Below are positions 1 through 9,073 of a stretch of 34,083 bases of DNA, piece after piece (position 1 is the stretch's first letter; the number at the start of each line of letters is the position of its first letter). Under the pieces are notes generated by a model. That model was not told the origin of the DNA, made no database searches, and saw only the letters and a list, made by a program, of their open reading frames with translations. Location: assembly GCF_002837135.1 (NCBI RefSeq), contig NZ_NWBQ01000058.1, forward strand, positions 1 to 34,083, given 5' to 3'. Position numbers and translations under genes: made by a program. Origin of the DNA: Macromonas bipunctata (lineage in GTDB: Bacteria > Pseudomonadota > Gammaproteobacteria > Burkholderiales > Burkholderiaceae_C).

Positions 1-1
1 G

Positions 2-181
2 CGCAGCGTGCTGCTGGTGGCGCGCCAGGCCGACCCCGTTGCCGCTTGGTGGCGGGCGCTGGGGCCACTGCCGCGCGGCGCTGCGGTGCAGACGCTGTAC
101 CTGCCCTACACCCACGCTTCCGCATCGGCGCTGCCGGTGCGTTACCAGTTCGTTTGGCCTTCGGCCCCATTGCAACCATGA
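2..181 (+). CDS. 3' end of an unidentified protein (partial)
   Basis: This frame is open from the left edge of the window to a TGA at 179-181, giving about 59 codons. Third codon positions are almost all G or C, which fits real coding in this genome. The stop overlaps the ATG of the next gene (ATGA), as in many operons here. The visible C-terminus has a run beginning RSVLLVARQADP and ends in SAPLQP. It shows no motif I recognise. Its coupling to a nucleotide-sugar epimerase suggests a role in polysaccharide synthesis, but that is inference from position only. Confidence 0.6.
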   Translation, partial: RSVLLVARQADPVAAWWRALGPLPRGAAVQTLYLPYTHASASALPVRYQFVWPSAPLQP

Positions 182-1197
182 CCACCGCTTCCACCATTCT
201 CGTCACCGGCGCCGCCGGTTTCATTGGCATGCACGCCTGCGAGCGCCTGCTGGCACGCGGCGAAACCGTGGTCGGCATCGACAACCTCAACGCCTACTAC
301 GAGGTCTCGCTCAAGCGCGCGCGCCTGCAGCGGCTGGCGGCGTACCCCAACTTCCGCTTTGTGGCGTTGGACGTGGCCGACCGCACTGGCATGGCCGAAC
401 TGTTCGAGCAGTTGCGCCCGCGCGTGGTGCTGCACTTGGCGGCGCAGGCCGGGGTGCGCTACTCCATCGACAACCCGCACGCCTACGCCGACTCCAACCT
501 GGTCGGATTCGTGAATGTGCTGGAAGGCTGCCGCGCGCAGCGGGTGCCGCACCTGGTGTACGCCAGCAGCTCCAGCGTGTACGGCGGCAACGCCAAGATG
601 CCGCTGGCCGAGTCCGACCCCATCGACCACCCCATCAGCCTGTACGCCGCCACCAAGCGCGCCAACGAGCTGATGGCGCACACCTACAGCCACCTGTTCG
701 ACTTGCCCACCACCGGGCTGCGTTTCTTCACCGTGTACGGCCCGTGGGGGCGGCCCGACATGGCGCTGTTCAAGTTCACCCGCGCCATCCTGGCCGGTGA
801 AACCATCGACGTGTACGGCCACGGCCAGATGGTGCGCGACTTCACCTACGTGGACGACATTGTGGAAGGGGTGCTGCGCGTGCTGGACCGGCCCGCCACG
901 CCCGACGTGGCCTACAACCCGCTGCTGCCCGACCCGGCCACCGGCAGCGCCCCGTACCGGGTGTTCAACATCGGCAACCATGCGCCCACGGTGCTGATGG
1001 ACTACATCGCCGCCATCGAAGCCGCGCTGGGCACCACCGCGCAGAAACGCTACCTGCCCGTGCAACCCGGCGACATGCAGGCCACCTTTGCCGACGCGCA
1101 GCGCCTGGCCGACTGGGTGGACTTTGCCCCCGCCACCCCGGTGGCCGAAGGCGTAGCGCGCTTTGTGCGCTGGTTCCGCGACTACTACGGCTGCTGA
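178..1197 (+). CDS. NAD-dependent nucleotide-sugar epimerase, UDP-glucuronate 4-epimerase type
   Basis: The 339-residue product belongs to the extended short-chain dehydrogenase family and probably interconverts UDP-glucuronate and UDP-galacturonate in the cytoplasm. The NAD-binding glycine motif TGAAGFIG lies at residues 10-17. The catalytic serine region SSSSVYGG is near residues 130-137, and the YAATK motif has Tyr156 and Lys160. The segments GIDNLNAYYEVSLK and GLRFFTVYGPWGRPDMA are typical of the CapI/UDP-glucuronate epimerase group rather than of GalE or HldD. The ATG at 178 is chosen because it overlaps the previous stop and directly precedes the first beta strand; the frame is open further upstream but without family similarity. 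Its 3' end overlaps the convergent waaA gene by 13 bp. A ugd gene elsewhere in the window could make its substrate. Exact substrate is not certain. Confidence 0.85.
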   Translation: MTTASTILVTGAAGFIGMHACERLLARGETVVGIDNLNAYYEVSLKRARLQRLAAYPNFRFVALDVADRTGMAELFEQLRPRVVLHLAAQAGVRYSIDNPHAYADSNLVGFVNVLEGCRAQRVPHLVYASSSSVYGGNAKMPLAESDPIDHPISLYAATKRANELMAHTYSHLFDLPTTGLRFFTVYGPWGRPDMALFKFTRAILAGETIDVYGHGQMVRDFTYVDDIVEGVLRVLDRPATPDVAYNPLLPDPATGSAPYRVFNIGNHAPTVLMDYIAAIEAALGTTAQKRYLPVQPGDMQATFADAQRLADWVDFAPATPVAEGVARFVRWFRDYYGC

Positions 1198-2516
1198 AGC
1201 GCGGCCTTGGCGGCCTCCAGGCGCCGCACGAGCTGGTCGGCGTAGGCCAGCAGGCGCGCGGTGCTGCCCTGGTTGGCTTGCAGCCACGCCGCCACGGGCG
1301 CGGGCAGTGTGCGCTGCTCCGGCTGTTGTGCCAGCAGTTCGGCCACATGCTGGCCCAGACCGCGCGCCGACACGACGGTGGTGGTGCCTTGCAGTGCGGT
1401 CAGCTCGGCGTACACCGCATCAAAATTGAACACGCAGGGGCCGGTCACGGTTGGTTTGCCCAGCGCCAATGGTTCCAGCGGGTTGTGCCCGCCCACGGGC
1501 ACCAGGCTGCCGCCGACGAAGGCCACATCGCTGGCGGCGTAGAACGTCATCAGCTCGCCCAGGGTGTCCACCACCAGCACCTGGCCCGCCGCCGGGGCGG
1601 GTGTGTCGGGTGAGGGCGCCTGCGGCACGGGGGCCAAGGCGCTGCGGCACAGGGCCGAGAAACCCGCTTGCTCGACATCGGCCAGCACCGCGGGCAGGCG
1701 CTCCGGGTGGCGTGGCGCCAGCACCAGCAGCGCATCGGGTTGTTCGGCCAGCACGTGCCGGTGGGCCGTGAGCACTTGCGTTTCTTCTTCTGGGTGTGTG
1801 CTGGCGGCGATCCACACCGGACGTTGCTCGCCCCACCAGCGCCGCCATTGCTCGGCTTGCTCATGGGCCGATGCGGGCACGGTCAAGTCAAATTTGAGGT
1901 TGCCCCAGGCGTGGACGTAGGGAGCTTCGGCCCCCAGTGCAACAAAGCGTTGCACGTCCTCTGCGCTACGTGCGGCGATCAGCGTTGTTTGGCGCAGCGT
2001 GGGCCCAATGAGCCAGCGTAGCCGCCGGTAGGCGCGGTACGAGCGTTCAGACAAACGGGCATTGGCCAGCAGCAGCGGAATACCGGCTTTGTGGCAATTT
2101 GCGTACAAGTTGGGCCATATTTCGGTTTCGATCACGATGCCCAGCGTGGGGCGGGCACGGTCGATAAAACGGCCTATGGTGCCGGGCAGGTCAAACGGCA
2201 GGTAGCAATGTTCCACGGTGTCGCCAAACAGCCGCCGGACTTGTGCTGCGCCGGTGGGGGTGGTGGTGGTGACCAATACCGCCCAGTCTGGGTGTGTGGC
2301 TTGCCATTGCCGGATCAGTGGTGCGGCGGCCACGGTTTCGCCCACCGACACGGCATGCACCCACAGGCGCGGGCGTTTGGGCAGGTCAGGCATGTAGCCC
2401 AGACGTTCGCCCCAGCGTTGCATGTAGTCGGGGTTGGTGCGCCCTTTGAACCACAGGCGCACAAAGGCCAGCGGCAGCAGCAGGGTCAGCAGCAGCGAGT
2501 AGAGCGAACGTATCAT
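1185..2516 (-). CDS. waaA: 3-deoxy-D-manno-octulosonic acid (Kdo) transferase
   Basis: WaaA moves Kdo from CMP-Kdo onto lipid IV-A, the first step of LPS core assembly, at the inner face of the cytoplasmic membrane. The 443-residue protein starts with a hydrophobic anchor (about residues 4-22). It carries the motif HAVSVGE with Glu60, the same position as the catalytic base known for E. coli WaaA. TEIWPNL and the C-terminal GGSLVPVGGHNPLEP are further family hallmarks. The C-terminal third holds a Pro/Ala-rich insert before VLVVDTLGEL. The start overlaps the stop of the upstream heptosyltransferase gene (ATGA), so the two are probably translated together. The stop lies inside the 3' end of the convergent epimerase gene, leaving no room for a terminator between them. 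Whether it adds one or two Kdo residues cannot be told from sequence. Confidence 0.95.
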   Translation of the reverse strand: MIRSLYSLLLTLLLPLAFVRLWFKGRTNPDYMQRWGERLGYMPDLPKRPRLWVHAVSVGETVAAAPLIRQWQATHPDWAVLVTTTTPTGAAQVRRLFGDTVEHCYLPFDLPGTIGRFIDRARPTLGIVIETEIWPNLYANCHKAGIPLLLANARLSERSYRAYRRLRWLIGPTLRQTTLIAARSAEDVQRFVALGAEAPYVHAWGNLKFDLTVPASAHEQAEQWRRWWGEQRPVWIAASTHPEEETQVLTAHRHVLAEQPDALLVLAPRHPERLPAVLADVEQAGFSALCRSALAPVPQAPSPDTPAPAAGQVLVVDTLGELMTFYAASDVAFVGGSLVPVGGHNPLEPLALGKPTVTGPCVFNFDAVYAELTALQGTTTVVSARGLGQHVAELLAQQPEQRTLPAPVAAWLQANQGSTARLLAYADQLVRRLEAAKAALQQP

Positions 2517-3580
2517 GTCTCGGCCTGTGGGGGTTGAGGGGCGGTGGCCAGCACGGCATGCACTTCGCGCAGCACGTGTTCGGGCGTGATGTCGCGCAGG
2601 CAGCCAAATTCGCCGCCGCAGCTGGGGCGGCGTCGGCACGGCGAGCACGCCAGGCCCAGCCAGATCACCCGGCCATTGGGCCGCCCGGTGCGCTGGTAGG
2701 GGCAGGTGGAGCCAAAAATGGCCACGGTGGGCCGGTCCAGGGCTGTGCCCATGTGGGTCAGGCCGGTGTCCACTCCCACCAGCAAGGCCGAGTGGGCCAC
2801 CAGCGCCACCGCCTCTGCCAGACCGGTCTGGCCCGCCAGGTTCACGGTACGCGGATCGGCGGCGGCCAGGCGCTGCGCCGCGGCGGCATCGCCCGGCCCG
2901 CCCAGGATGACGGGCCGCAGCCCGGTGCTGTCGGCCAGCTGGGGCAGCAAGTGTTGCCAGTGCTCTTCGAACCAGTGCTTCTGTGGCCGCGTGGTGAAGG
3001 GCGCCACCACGGCGTAACCGCCCGGCACCAGCTGGTGCTGGCCCAGCTGGGCCAGTGCCGCCTGCCCGGCAGCGGGCGACACCGTGAGGCTGGGGTGAAA
3101 GGTCGTGGCCTCCAGCCCGATGGCCTGCGCAAAGTGCTGGTATTCCGACGACATCAGCTCGCGCGGCTCGTGGTCGCGCGCCACCACCTCCGTCATCAGC
3201 CACTGGCTGCCTTCCTTGGAGCCCAGCCCCACGCGCCGGGGGGCACCCGAGAGCCACGCCAGAAAACCGCTTTTCATCAGGCCTTGCAGGTCGAGCGCGG
3301 TGTCAAACCGGCGCGCTCGTAACTGGCGTCTGAATTGCCACACCTGGCGCAGCAGTTCCAGCTTGCGGCCCTCGCGCCACAGCGTGCGCCAGGCCTGCTT
3401 GGGCCAGAGGATGACCTCGTCGATGTTCGGGTCAGGCGTCAGCAGCTCGTGGATGCCGGGCTCCACCAGCCAGGCGATGTGGGCGTCGGGGTACTGGCGC
3501 CGCAGCACTGCGGGCAGGGCGGACGTCATCACCACGTCGCCAATGGCGGAGGTGCGCACGATGAGAAAACGGTGTGGCAT
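2513..3580 (-). CDS. waaC: ADP-heptose:LPS heptosyltransferase, WaaC-like (GT9)
   Basis: This 355-residue GT-B glycosyltransferase of family 9 adds L-glycero-D-manno-heptose to the Kdo of the inner core. It begins with RFLIVRTSAIGDVVMTSALP, the usual GT9 start. DLQGLMKSG, KHWFEEHW and VGVDTGLTHMGTALDRPTV match the WaaC (heptosyltransferase I) pattern. A cysteine cluster near the C-terminus (CSPC with two more cysteines in the next 15 residues) is seen in other GT9 members and makes heptosyltransferase II or III a possible alternative. The ATG at 3580 is chosen over an upstream one at 3616 because it opens the conserved beta strand and lies 8 bp past the previous stop. It lies between hldC-gmhB, which helps make its donor, and waaA, which makes its acceptor. 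Confidence 0.85.
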   Translation of the reverse strand: MPHRFLIVRTSAIGDVVMTSALPAVLRRQYPDAHIAWLVEPGIHELLTPDPNIDEVILWPKQAWRTLWREGRKLELLRQVWQFRRQLRARRFDTALDLQGLMKSGFLAWLSGAPRRVGLGSKEGSQWLMTEVVARDHEPRELMSSEYQHFAQAIGLEATTFHPSLTVSPAAGQAALAQLGQHQLVPGGYAVVAPFTTRPQKHWFEEHWQHLLPQLADSTGLRPVILGGPGDAAAAQRLAAADPRTVNLAGQTGLAEAVALVAHSALLVGVDTGLTHMGTALDRPTVAIFGSTCPYQRTGRPNGRVIWLGLACSPCRRRPSCGGEFGCLRDITPEHVLREVHAVLATAPQPPQAET

Positions 3581-3588
3581 CTTGCGCT

Positions 3589-4641
3589 TTAAGCCGCCAG
3601 CAGTGCCGCCACGCACGCCTGCAGGTCGGCGTAGACGCCATCGGCTTCGGGGCCGCTGGTGTCGCTGGATTCGGCGTTGCTGGAGCGCACCCGGTACGCC
3701 CGGCCGACGCCAGCGGCGCGTGCGGCCTCAATGTCGGAGGGCTTGTCGCCGATCAGGAGGGAGTCGGCCAGCGACAGGTTGAGCTCGCGCGCGGCCTGTA
3801 GGATCATCCCGGGGGCGGGCTTGCGGCAGTCGCAATTGGTGGCCAGTTCGGCGACCGCTCCTTGCGGGTGGTGCGGGCAGTGGTACACCGCGTCTACTGC
3901 CGCACCGGCTTCGGCCAGCGCCTGTTGCATCTGGGTGGTGAGGGCCTGGTACTGTGTTTCGGTGTAATAGCCGCGTGCAATGCCGGACTGGTTCGTTACC
4001 ACCACCAAGGCGTAGCCCGCTTGCTTGAGTTGGCGCATCGCGCCAATGGCACCGGGGATGAATTCAAAATCTTCCCAGCGGTGGACGTAGGCATGGTCGC
4101 GGTTGATCACACCGTCGCGGTCCAGAAACACCGCTTTGCGCGGGGTGGTGCCGGCGGTGGCCGATTCCCCGGCGCGGATGCGCTGCACCAGTGCGGTGGT
4201 CGAATACCCATCCACAAACGGGATGGCCACCGCATCACCGCCCCAGCTGCGCACCAGCCGGGTTTCGGCCAGCGTTTCCATGTCGTAGTCGCCGCCTTTG
4301 ACGTACAGGTCGGGGCGCACCTCTTGCAGCAGCTCCACCGGCGTACGTTCGTCAAAAAACGTGACCAGGGACACCGAGGCCAGACCGGCTAGCACCGCAG
4401 CCCGATCTTCGGCCCGGTTCAATGGACGGTCGGGGCCTTTGCCCAGCATTTTGGCGGACACATCGGAATTGATGGCCACGACCAGCGTGCCACCCAGCGT
4501 CCGTGCCCGGTGCAGATAGTCCACATGGCCCCGGTGCAACACATCGAACACGCCATTGGTGAACACCAGCGGGCGCGGCAAGGTGGCCAAGCGTGCAGGC
4601 AGCGCAGTGCGCGGGCAGATTTTGTCGGTCAGTTCGTTCAC
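3589..4641 (-). CDS. hldC-gmhB: Fused heptose-1-phosphate adenylyltransferase (HldC) and heptose-bisphosphate phosphatase (GmhB)
   Basis: The 350-residue product joins two ADP-heptose pathway enzymes in one chain. Residues about 18-156 are a cytidylyltransferase-fold nucleotidyltransferase: FTNGVFDVLHRGHVDYL with the HxGH motif at 36-39, then RPLNRAEDRAAVLA and LYVKGGDYD. This is the HldC/RfaE2 activity, making ADP-heptose from heptose 1-phosphate. After a short linker (about 157-168), residues 169-350 are a HAD phosphatase: FLDRDGVIN with Asp174 and Asp176, VVTNQSG, and the GmhB zinc ligands Cys255, His257, Cys270 and Cys272 with the normal spacing. In E. coli HldC is fused to the kinase HldA and GmhB is free; here the partner is swapped. 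The start is GTG, overlapping the hldA stop (GTGA). The reading frame is continuous with no sign of a frameshift. Confidence 0.92.
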   Translation of the reverse strand: MNELTDKICPRTALPARLATLPRPLVFTNGVFDVLHRGHVDYLHRARTLGGTLVVAINSDVSAKMLGKGPDRPLNRAEDRAAVLAGLASVSLVTFFDERTPVELLQEVRPDLYVKGGDYDMETLAETRLVRSWGGDAVAIPFVDGYSTTALVQRIRAGESATAGTTPRKAVFLDRDGVINRDHAYVHRWEDFEFIPGAIGAMRQLKQAGYALVVVTNQSGIARGYYTETQYQALTTQMQQALAEAGAAVDAVYHCPHHPQGAVAELATNCDCRKPAPGMILQAARELNLSLADSLLIGDKPSDIEAARAAGVGRAYRVRSSNAESSDTSGPEADGVYADLQACVAALLAA

Positions 4642-5600
4642 GTGAACAGTTCCTCGTAACTCAGCGTGGCGGTGCCGAACTTGGCCACCACCAGCCCGCC
4701 GGCGCGGTTGGCGTGCTGCATGGCCTGGGCCAGCGGCAGCCCGCAGGCCAGCATCAGCGCCAGCGTGGCAATCACGGTGTCGCCTGCGCCGGTCACGTCG
4801 GCCACCTCGCGCGCCTGGGCCTGGATGTGCGTCACGCCTCTGGCCTCGAACAGCGACATGCCTTCCTCGGAGCGCGTCAGCAGCAGCGCCTGCAAGCCCA
4901 GCCGCTGGCGCAACTGTTGCGCCTTCTGTTCCAGCTCGGCCTCGCTGCGCCAGTGGCCCACCACCTGCGCCAGCTCGCCCCGGTTGGGGGTGATGACGCT
5001 GGCGCCAGCGTAGCGGTCGTAGTCCACGCCCTTGGGGTCGATCAGCACCGGCTTGCCCGCTTGGCGTGCCAGTTCAATCATGCGCGGAATGTGGGCCAGA
5101 CCGCCCTTGCCGTAGTCCGAGAACAGCACCACATCGTGTTGCGGCAGCGCCGTGGCAAACGCCTCCAGCATACCCAGCAGGATTTCGTGGTCGGGTTCGC
5201 GCTCAAAATCCACCCGCAGCATCTGCTGCGCGCGCCCGATCATGCGCATCTTGACGATGGTTTGCAGCTGCGGGTCTTCGCCCAACACGGCCTGCACGCC
5301 GCGTTCGGTCAACAGGGCGCGCAGGCGCTGTGCGGGCTCGTCCTGGCCCACCATGCTCAACAGCGTGGCTTGCCCGCCCAATGTTTGGATGTTGAGCGCC
5401 ACGTTGGCCGCACCGCCCAGCCGGTCTTCCTGCCGTTGCACGTGCAGTACCGGCACCGGTGCTTCCGGCGAAATGCGGTTGACCTCACCAAACCAGTAGC
5501 GGTCCAGCATCACGTCGCCCACCACCAGCACGCTGCTGGCGGCCAGGGTGGTCGCACCGGGGCAGCCGCTAGGCTCAGGCAGATGGCGCTGGCCGTTCAT
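4638..5600 (-). CDS. hldA: D-glycero-beta-D-manno-heptose 7-phosphate kinase
   Basis: HldA (RfaE domain I) phosphorylates heptose 7-phosphate at C1, giving the bisphosphate that GmhB then trims. The 320-residue protein is a ribokinase/PfkB-type kinase: [21 protein letters not shown] near residues 28-48, GGAANVALN at 62-70, and the anion-hole and base motif DVTGAGDT at 268-275 with Asp274 as the expected base. It is about the length of a stand-alone HldA and lacks the adenylyltransferase domain that HldE carries in enterobacteria; that domain sits on the next gene. It overlaps gmhA upstream (ATGA) and hldC-gmhB downstream (GTGA). The N-terminal 20 residues are poorly conserved in type. Confidence 0.93.
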   Translation of the reverse strand: MNGQRHLPEPSGCPGATTLAASSVLVVGDVMLDRYWFGEVNRISPEAPVPVLHVQRQEDRLGGAANVALNIQTLGGQATLLSMVGQDEPAQRLRALLTERGVQAVLGEDPQLQTIVKMRMIGRAQQMLRVDFEREPDHEILLGMLEAFATALPQHDVVLFSDYGKGGLAHIPRMIELARQAGKPVLIDPKGVDYDRYAGASVITPNRGELAQVVGHWRSEAELEQKAQQLRQRLGLQALLLTRSEEGMSLFEARGVTHIQAQAREVADVTGAGDTVIATLALMLACGLPLAQAMQHANRAGGLVVAKFGTATLSYEELFT

Positions 5601-6166
5601 GCCAACCCCAGCGTTTCTTCAATCAGGCCGCACAGGGTGTGCCCGATCAGGATGTGCGCCTCCTGGATGCGCGCCGTCACCGGGCTGGGCACCACGATGG
5701 CCACATCGCACAGCTCGCGCAGCACGCCGCCGTCGCGCCCCAGCAGGCCGACCACGCCAATGCCCAGCGCCCGCGCTTCCTGCACCGCCCGCACCACGTT
5801 GCGCGATTGCCCCGAGGTCGAGATCGCCACCAGCACGTCGCCACCCCGCCCCAGCGCCACCACTTGGCGCGCAAACACCTCGTCAAAGGTGTAATCGTTG
5901 GCAATGCAGGTCAGCGCCGAGCTGTCGGTGGACAGCGCCAGCGCCGCCAGTGGCCGGCGGTCGCGCACAAAGCGGCCCGTCAGTTCGGCGGCCAGGTGCT
6001 GGCTGTCGGCGGCGGAGCCGCCGTTGCCGCAGAACAGCAGCTTGTGGCCCTGCTGCAGCGCCTGTGCTGCCAAGGCGCCCGCCTGCGCCACCGGCGCCGC
6101 CAGGGCGTCCAGCGTGTCAAACAGTGCGCGGTGCTCGTTGAGGTTGCGCAGGAAGAGGTCGGTCAT
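5597..6166 (-). CDS. gmhA: Sedoheptulose 7-phosphate isomerase
   Basis: GmhA converts sedoheptulose 7-phosphate to D-glycero-D-manno-heptose 7-phosphate, the first step of ADP-heptose synthesis. The 189-residue product is a SIS-domain protein close to the usual 190 or so. It contains [24 protein letters not shown], the sugar-phosphate binding loop [16 protein letters not shown], and a C-terminal [17 protein letters not shown] helix typical of GmhA. (Shorter pieces: [12 protein letters not shown] and STSGQS are the binding loops.) The ATG at 6166 is chosen because it gives the normal length; an in-frame extension to 6274 would run into the divergent gene. It is first in the heptose operon and shares a 91-bp divergent control region with the flippase gene. 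Confidence 0.93.
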   Translation of the reverse strand: MTDLFLRNLNEHRALFDTLDALAAPVAQAGALAAQALQQGHKLLFCGNGGSAADSQHLAAELTGRFVRDRRPLAALALSTDSSALTCIANDYTFDEVFARQVVALGRGGDVLVAISTSGQSRNVVRAVQEARALGIGVVGLLGRDGGVLRELCDVAIVVPSPVTARIQEAHILIGHTLCGLIEETLGLA

Positions 6167-6257
6167 GGGTGTGTCGGTGGGGGGATGTGCATCTGTTATT
6201 GTCTGCGATATTTTTGGCTTCACACGGGCGGCCCCTGCTGGCGCGCCGGTCTGCACT
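6167..6257. promoter_or_regulatory. Divergent control region between gmhA and the msbA-like gene
   Basis: This 91-bp gap must carry promoters for both the minus-strand heptose operon and the plus-strand flippase gene, if neither is read from further away. It holds an AT-rich core around 6194-6222 (including GATATTTTTGG) in otherwise GC-rich sequence, the kind of place where -10 elements sit. I cannot assign clean -35/-10 pairs for either direction. Confidence 0.35.
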
Positions 6258-7988
6258 ATGGAACTCAACCCCACGGGCCAGCAGTTGCTGGCCTACGTCC
6301 GGCCGCAGTGGCGCATGTTTGCCACCGCGCTGCTGTTTTTCACGCTCAGTTCGGCGGTCGAGCCCATCATCCCGGCCCTGTTCAAGCAGCTGATCGATTC
6401 CGGCTTCCAGGACGGCCTGACCTTTCCGTTGTGGCTGGTGCCGCTGGTGGTGATTGGCCTGTTCCTGGCGCGTGGCGCGCTGGGCTTTGTGGGCGCCTAC
6501 GCCATGAACTCGGCCACTTCGTCGATGGTGCTGGGCCTGCGCCGCGACCTGATGCGCGCCCTGCTGCGCGCCGACGCCCGCCTGTTCACCACCCTCAACC
6601 CCGGCGTGGCGGTGACCAAGATCATCAACGACCCCCAGCACGCCTCCCAGACCATCGGCAACTCGATGGTGACGCTGATCAAGGACTCGACCACGCTGCT
6701 GTTCCTGGTGGCCTACCTGTTCTACCTGAACTGGGAGCTGACGCTGATCTCGTTTGTCTCGATGCCGCTGCTGGGCGTCACCATCCAGCTGGTGCGCAAG
6801 CGCCTGCGCCGCGTGGGGCAGGAGCAGTACCGTTCGCAGCAGGCGCTGGTGGGCATTGTGGACGACAACGCCAGAGCTTGGCGCGTGGTGCGCACCTTTG
6901 ACGCCGCCGACTTCGAACTGCAACGCTTCGATGCCGAAGCCGTGCGCCACCGCCGCTGGTTGCTCAAGCAGGTGGCCACCGGCGCGCTGGTCACGCCCAT
7001 GACGCAGGTGGTGGCGGCCATTGGCGTGTCCACCATCATCACGCTGGCGCTGTGGCAAGCCAGCCAGGGCGCGGCCACGGTGGGCGAGTTCGTCTCCTTC
7101 ATCACCGCACTGCTGATGACGATCTCGCCCATGCGCCACCTCGCCGACGTGTTCCAGCCCATCAACAACGCACTGATCTCGGCCCGGGGCTCGTTCGAGC
7201 TGCTCAACATCGCGCCCGAGCAAGACCACGGCCGCGCCGTGCTGCCAGAGTGCCGGGGCCAGATCGACTTCTGCCACGTCACCGTGCATTACGAGGGCGC
7301 GCCACAACCCGCGCTGGCGGGGCTGGACTTGCACATTCCGGCGGGCCACACCGTGGCACTGGTGGGGGCCTCGGGCGCGGGCAAGACCACGATCATCAAC
7401 GCCCTGCTGCGCTTTGCACACGCCACCCAGGGCGAGGTGCTGCTGGACGGCCAGCCCATCGAGTCACTGGCCCTGGCCAGCCTGCGCCGCCACTTTGCGG
7501 TGGTGTCGCAGGAGATCGTGCTGTTCGATGGCAGCCTGGCGCAAAACGTGGCCTACGCCAGCCCCACCGGCGTGGATCGGGCGCGTGTGGAGCGTTGCCT
7601 GCGCGCGGCCAACCTGTGGCCGTTCGTGGAGCAGCAGCCCCTGGGCCTGGACGCCCCCATCGGTGCCAACGGCAGCCTGCTGTCGGGCGGGCAGCGCCAG
7701 CGCCTCGCCATTGCCCGCGCCCTGTACCGCGACGCGGCGGTGTGGATCTTTGACGAAGCCACCTCCGCGCTGGACTCCGAATCGGAGCAGGTGGTGCAGC
7801 GTTCGATCGAGGAGCTGCGCCGCACCAAGACCCTGATCCTAGTGGCGCACCGCCTGAGCACCGTGCGCAACGCCGACACCATCTGCGTGCTGTCCGAAGG
7901 CCGCATCGCCGAGCAAGGCACCCACGATGAACTGATGGCGCTCAACGGCACCTACGCCGGCATGGTGCGGCTGCAGCAGGGCGGTTGA
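6258..7988 (+). CDS. msbA: MsbA-type lipid A/LPS flippase, ABC exporter
   Basis: This 576-residue half-transporter probably flips lipid A-core across the inner membrane, working as a homodimer. The N-terminal half has the six-helix exporter domain; the C-terminal half is the ATPase. Visible motifs are Walker A GASGAGKT at 370-377, the signature LSGGQRQR from residue 475, and Walker B with the catalytic Glu500 in [11 protein letters not shown], followed by the switch histidine in LVAHRLSTV. Length and motif order match MsbA. The ATG at 6258 directly precedes [13 protein letters not shown]; the frame is open upstream but overlaps gmhA on the other strand. It diverges from the heptose operon and converges on a glycosyltransferase gene 18 bp downstream. 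Other lipid exporters share these motifs, so the substrate is inferred from the LPS context. Confidence 0.88.
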   Translation: MELNPTGQQLLAYVRPQWRMFATALLFFTLSSAVEPIIPALFKQLIDSGFQDGLTFPLWLVPLVVIGLFLARGALGFVGAYAMNSATSSMVLGLRRDLMRALLRADARLFTTLNPGVAVTKIINDPQHASQTIGNSMVTLIKDSTTLLFLVAYLFYLNWELTLISFVSMPLLGVTIQLVRKRLRRVGQEQYRSQQALVGIVDDNARAWRVVRTFDAADFELQRFDAEAVRHRRWLLKQVATGALVTPMTQVVAAIGVSTIITLALWQASQGAATVGEFVSFITALLMTISPMRHLADVFQPINNALISARGSFELLNIAPEQDHGRAVLPECRGQIDFCHVTVHYEGAPQPALAGLDLHIPAGHTVALVGASGAGKTTIINALLRFAHATQGEVLLDGQPIESLALASLRRHFAVVSQEIVLFDGSLAQNVAYASPTGVDRARVERCLRAANLWPFVEQQPLGLDAPIGANGSLLSGGQRQRLAIARALYRDAAVWIFDEATSALDSESEQVVQRSIEELRRTKTLILVAHRLSTVRNADTICVLSEGRIAEQGTHDELMALNGTYAGMVRLQQGG

Positions 7989-8006
7989 CGCCGGGCGGAA
8001 AACCGC

Positions 8007-9071
8007 TCAGGCGGCCAGCGCGCGCTGGTACACGCGCAGCGTGTGCGCCAGCATGGTGTCGATGGAAAACGCCTGCTCGAAACGCTGGCGCGCCTGCAGG
8101 CCGAACTGTTGCGCCGTGGCCGGATGCTGCATCAGGTGCTGGATGGCCTGCGCCAGCGCCGCCGGGTCTTCGGGCGGCACCAGCAGGCCGTTCACCCCAT
8201 CGGCCACCACTTCCGGGATGCCGCCCACGCGGCTGGCCACGATGGGCTTGCCCGCAGCGCAGGCTTCCATCAGTGCCAGGCCCAGCCCTTCCGAGCGCGA
8301 AGGTTGCACCACCACGTCAGCGGCGGCCAGCAGCTCAGGGATGTCGTCGCGCCGCCCCAGCCACATGGCCAGGCCGTCGGTGTCGTGCGCGTGCTGCTGC
8401 TGGCCCCAGGCCGTTTCCTGGCCGGCAAACAGCCATTGGACAGTGCCAATGCCTGCCTGCTGCTGCAACAGCCGTGCCGCCGACAGCGCAACGTCGTGCC
8501 CCTTGACCTCGGCCACCCGGCCCACCAGCAGCACGGCGGTGTCGTGCTCGGCCAGCCCCAGCGCCTGGCGCGTGGCCTGCCGTGCATCGGGCGTGCATAC
8601 CGCTTGGCAGTCGCGGGCGCCGGGAAACACCACCTCGATCCGCTCCGGCGCAAAACCGCGCATTACCAGATGATCCTTGACCGCCTGCGACACCGCAATC
8701 AGCGGTTGGTGGCGGGGGTAGCGTTTCCACGTGGTGAGGTCGTGTACCGTGCTCACCAGCCGCTGCCCTGTCCAGCGCGCGGCCCATTGCCCGTACCACG
8801 CGGCGCGCACCAGGTGGGTGTGGACCAGGTCGTAGCGCTGGCGGCGCAACAGGCGCACCAGCCGGTACAGCGCCACCGCGTCGTAGTGGCCCCGGAAGTC
8901 AAAATCGTGTACCACAAAGCCGCCTTCGGCCAGGCGCTGCCCGATCCACGCCTGCCGTGGTGCGGCGACTTCCACCGTGTGCCCCGCCGCCCGCAAGCCC
9001 GCGCACAACTGCAGCAGGTGTTGCTCGGCGCCGCCGTACTTGTGGTTGTGCAGAATTTGCAGAATGCGCAT
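8007..9071 (-). CDS. Glycosyltransferase family 4
   Basis: The 354-residue product is a GT-B retaining glycosyltransferase that probably adds one sugar of the LPS core or a surface glycan on the cytoplasmic face. The N-terminal KYGGAEQHLLQL at about 11-22 and the donor-site motif SEGLGLALMEA with Glu261 and Glu269 define the GT4 family, followed by GKPIVASRVGGIPEVV. It starts 2 bp after the stop of the O-antigen ligase gene and is last in its operon. The donor and acceptor cannot be read from sequence. The similarity of layout to WaaG-like core transferases is suggestive only. No signal peptide or membrane segment is seen. Confidence 0.88.
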   Translation of the reverse strand: MRILQILHNHKYGGAEQHLLQLCAGLRAAGHTVEVAAPRQAWIGQRLAEGGFVVHDFDFRGHYDAVALYRLVRLLRRQRYDLVHTHLVRAAWYGQWAARWTGQRLVSTVHDLTTWKRYPRHQPLIAVSQAVKDHLVMRGFAPERIEVVFPGARDCQAVCTPDARQATRQALGLAEHDTAVLLVGRVAEVKGHDVALSAARLLQQQAGIGTVQWLFAGQETAWGQQQHAHDTDGLAMWLGRRDDIPELLAAADVVVQPSRSEGLGLALMEACAAGKPIVASRVGGIPEVVADGVNGLLVPPEDPAALAQAIQHLMQHPATAQQFGLQARQRFEQAFSIDTMLAHTLRVYQRALAA

Positions 9072-9073
9072 GG

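Noticed and set aside
178-1197. The epimerase as HldD, the missing last enzyme of ADP-heptose synthesis
   Set aside because: Its motifs (NLNAYYEVSLK, VYGPWGRPDMA) are of the UDP-glucuronate epimerase group and it does not have the HldD N-terminal pattern.
4593-5894. A 433-codon + strand frame opposite hldA
   Set aside because: It is His/Gln/Arg-rich shadow sequence; hldA and gmhA on the minus strand have full family motifs.
7981-8006. Terminator between msbA and the GT4 gene
   Set aside because: GCGGTT and AACCGC can pair, but the loop is long, the stem short and there is no T-run on either side.
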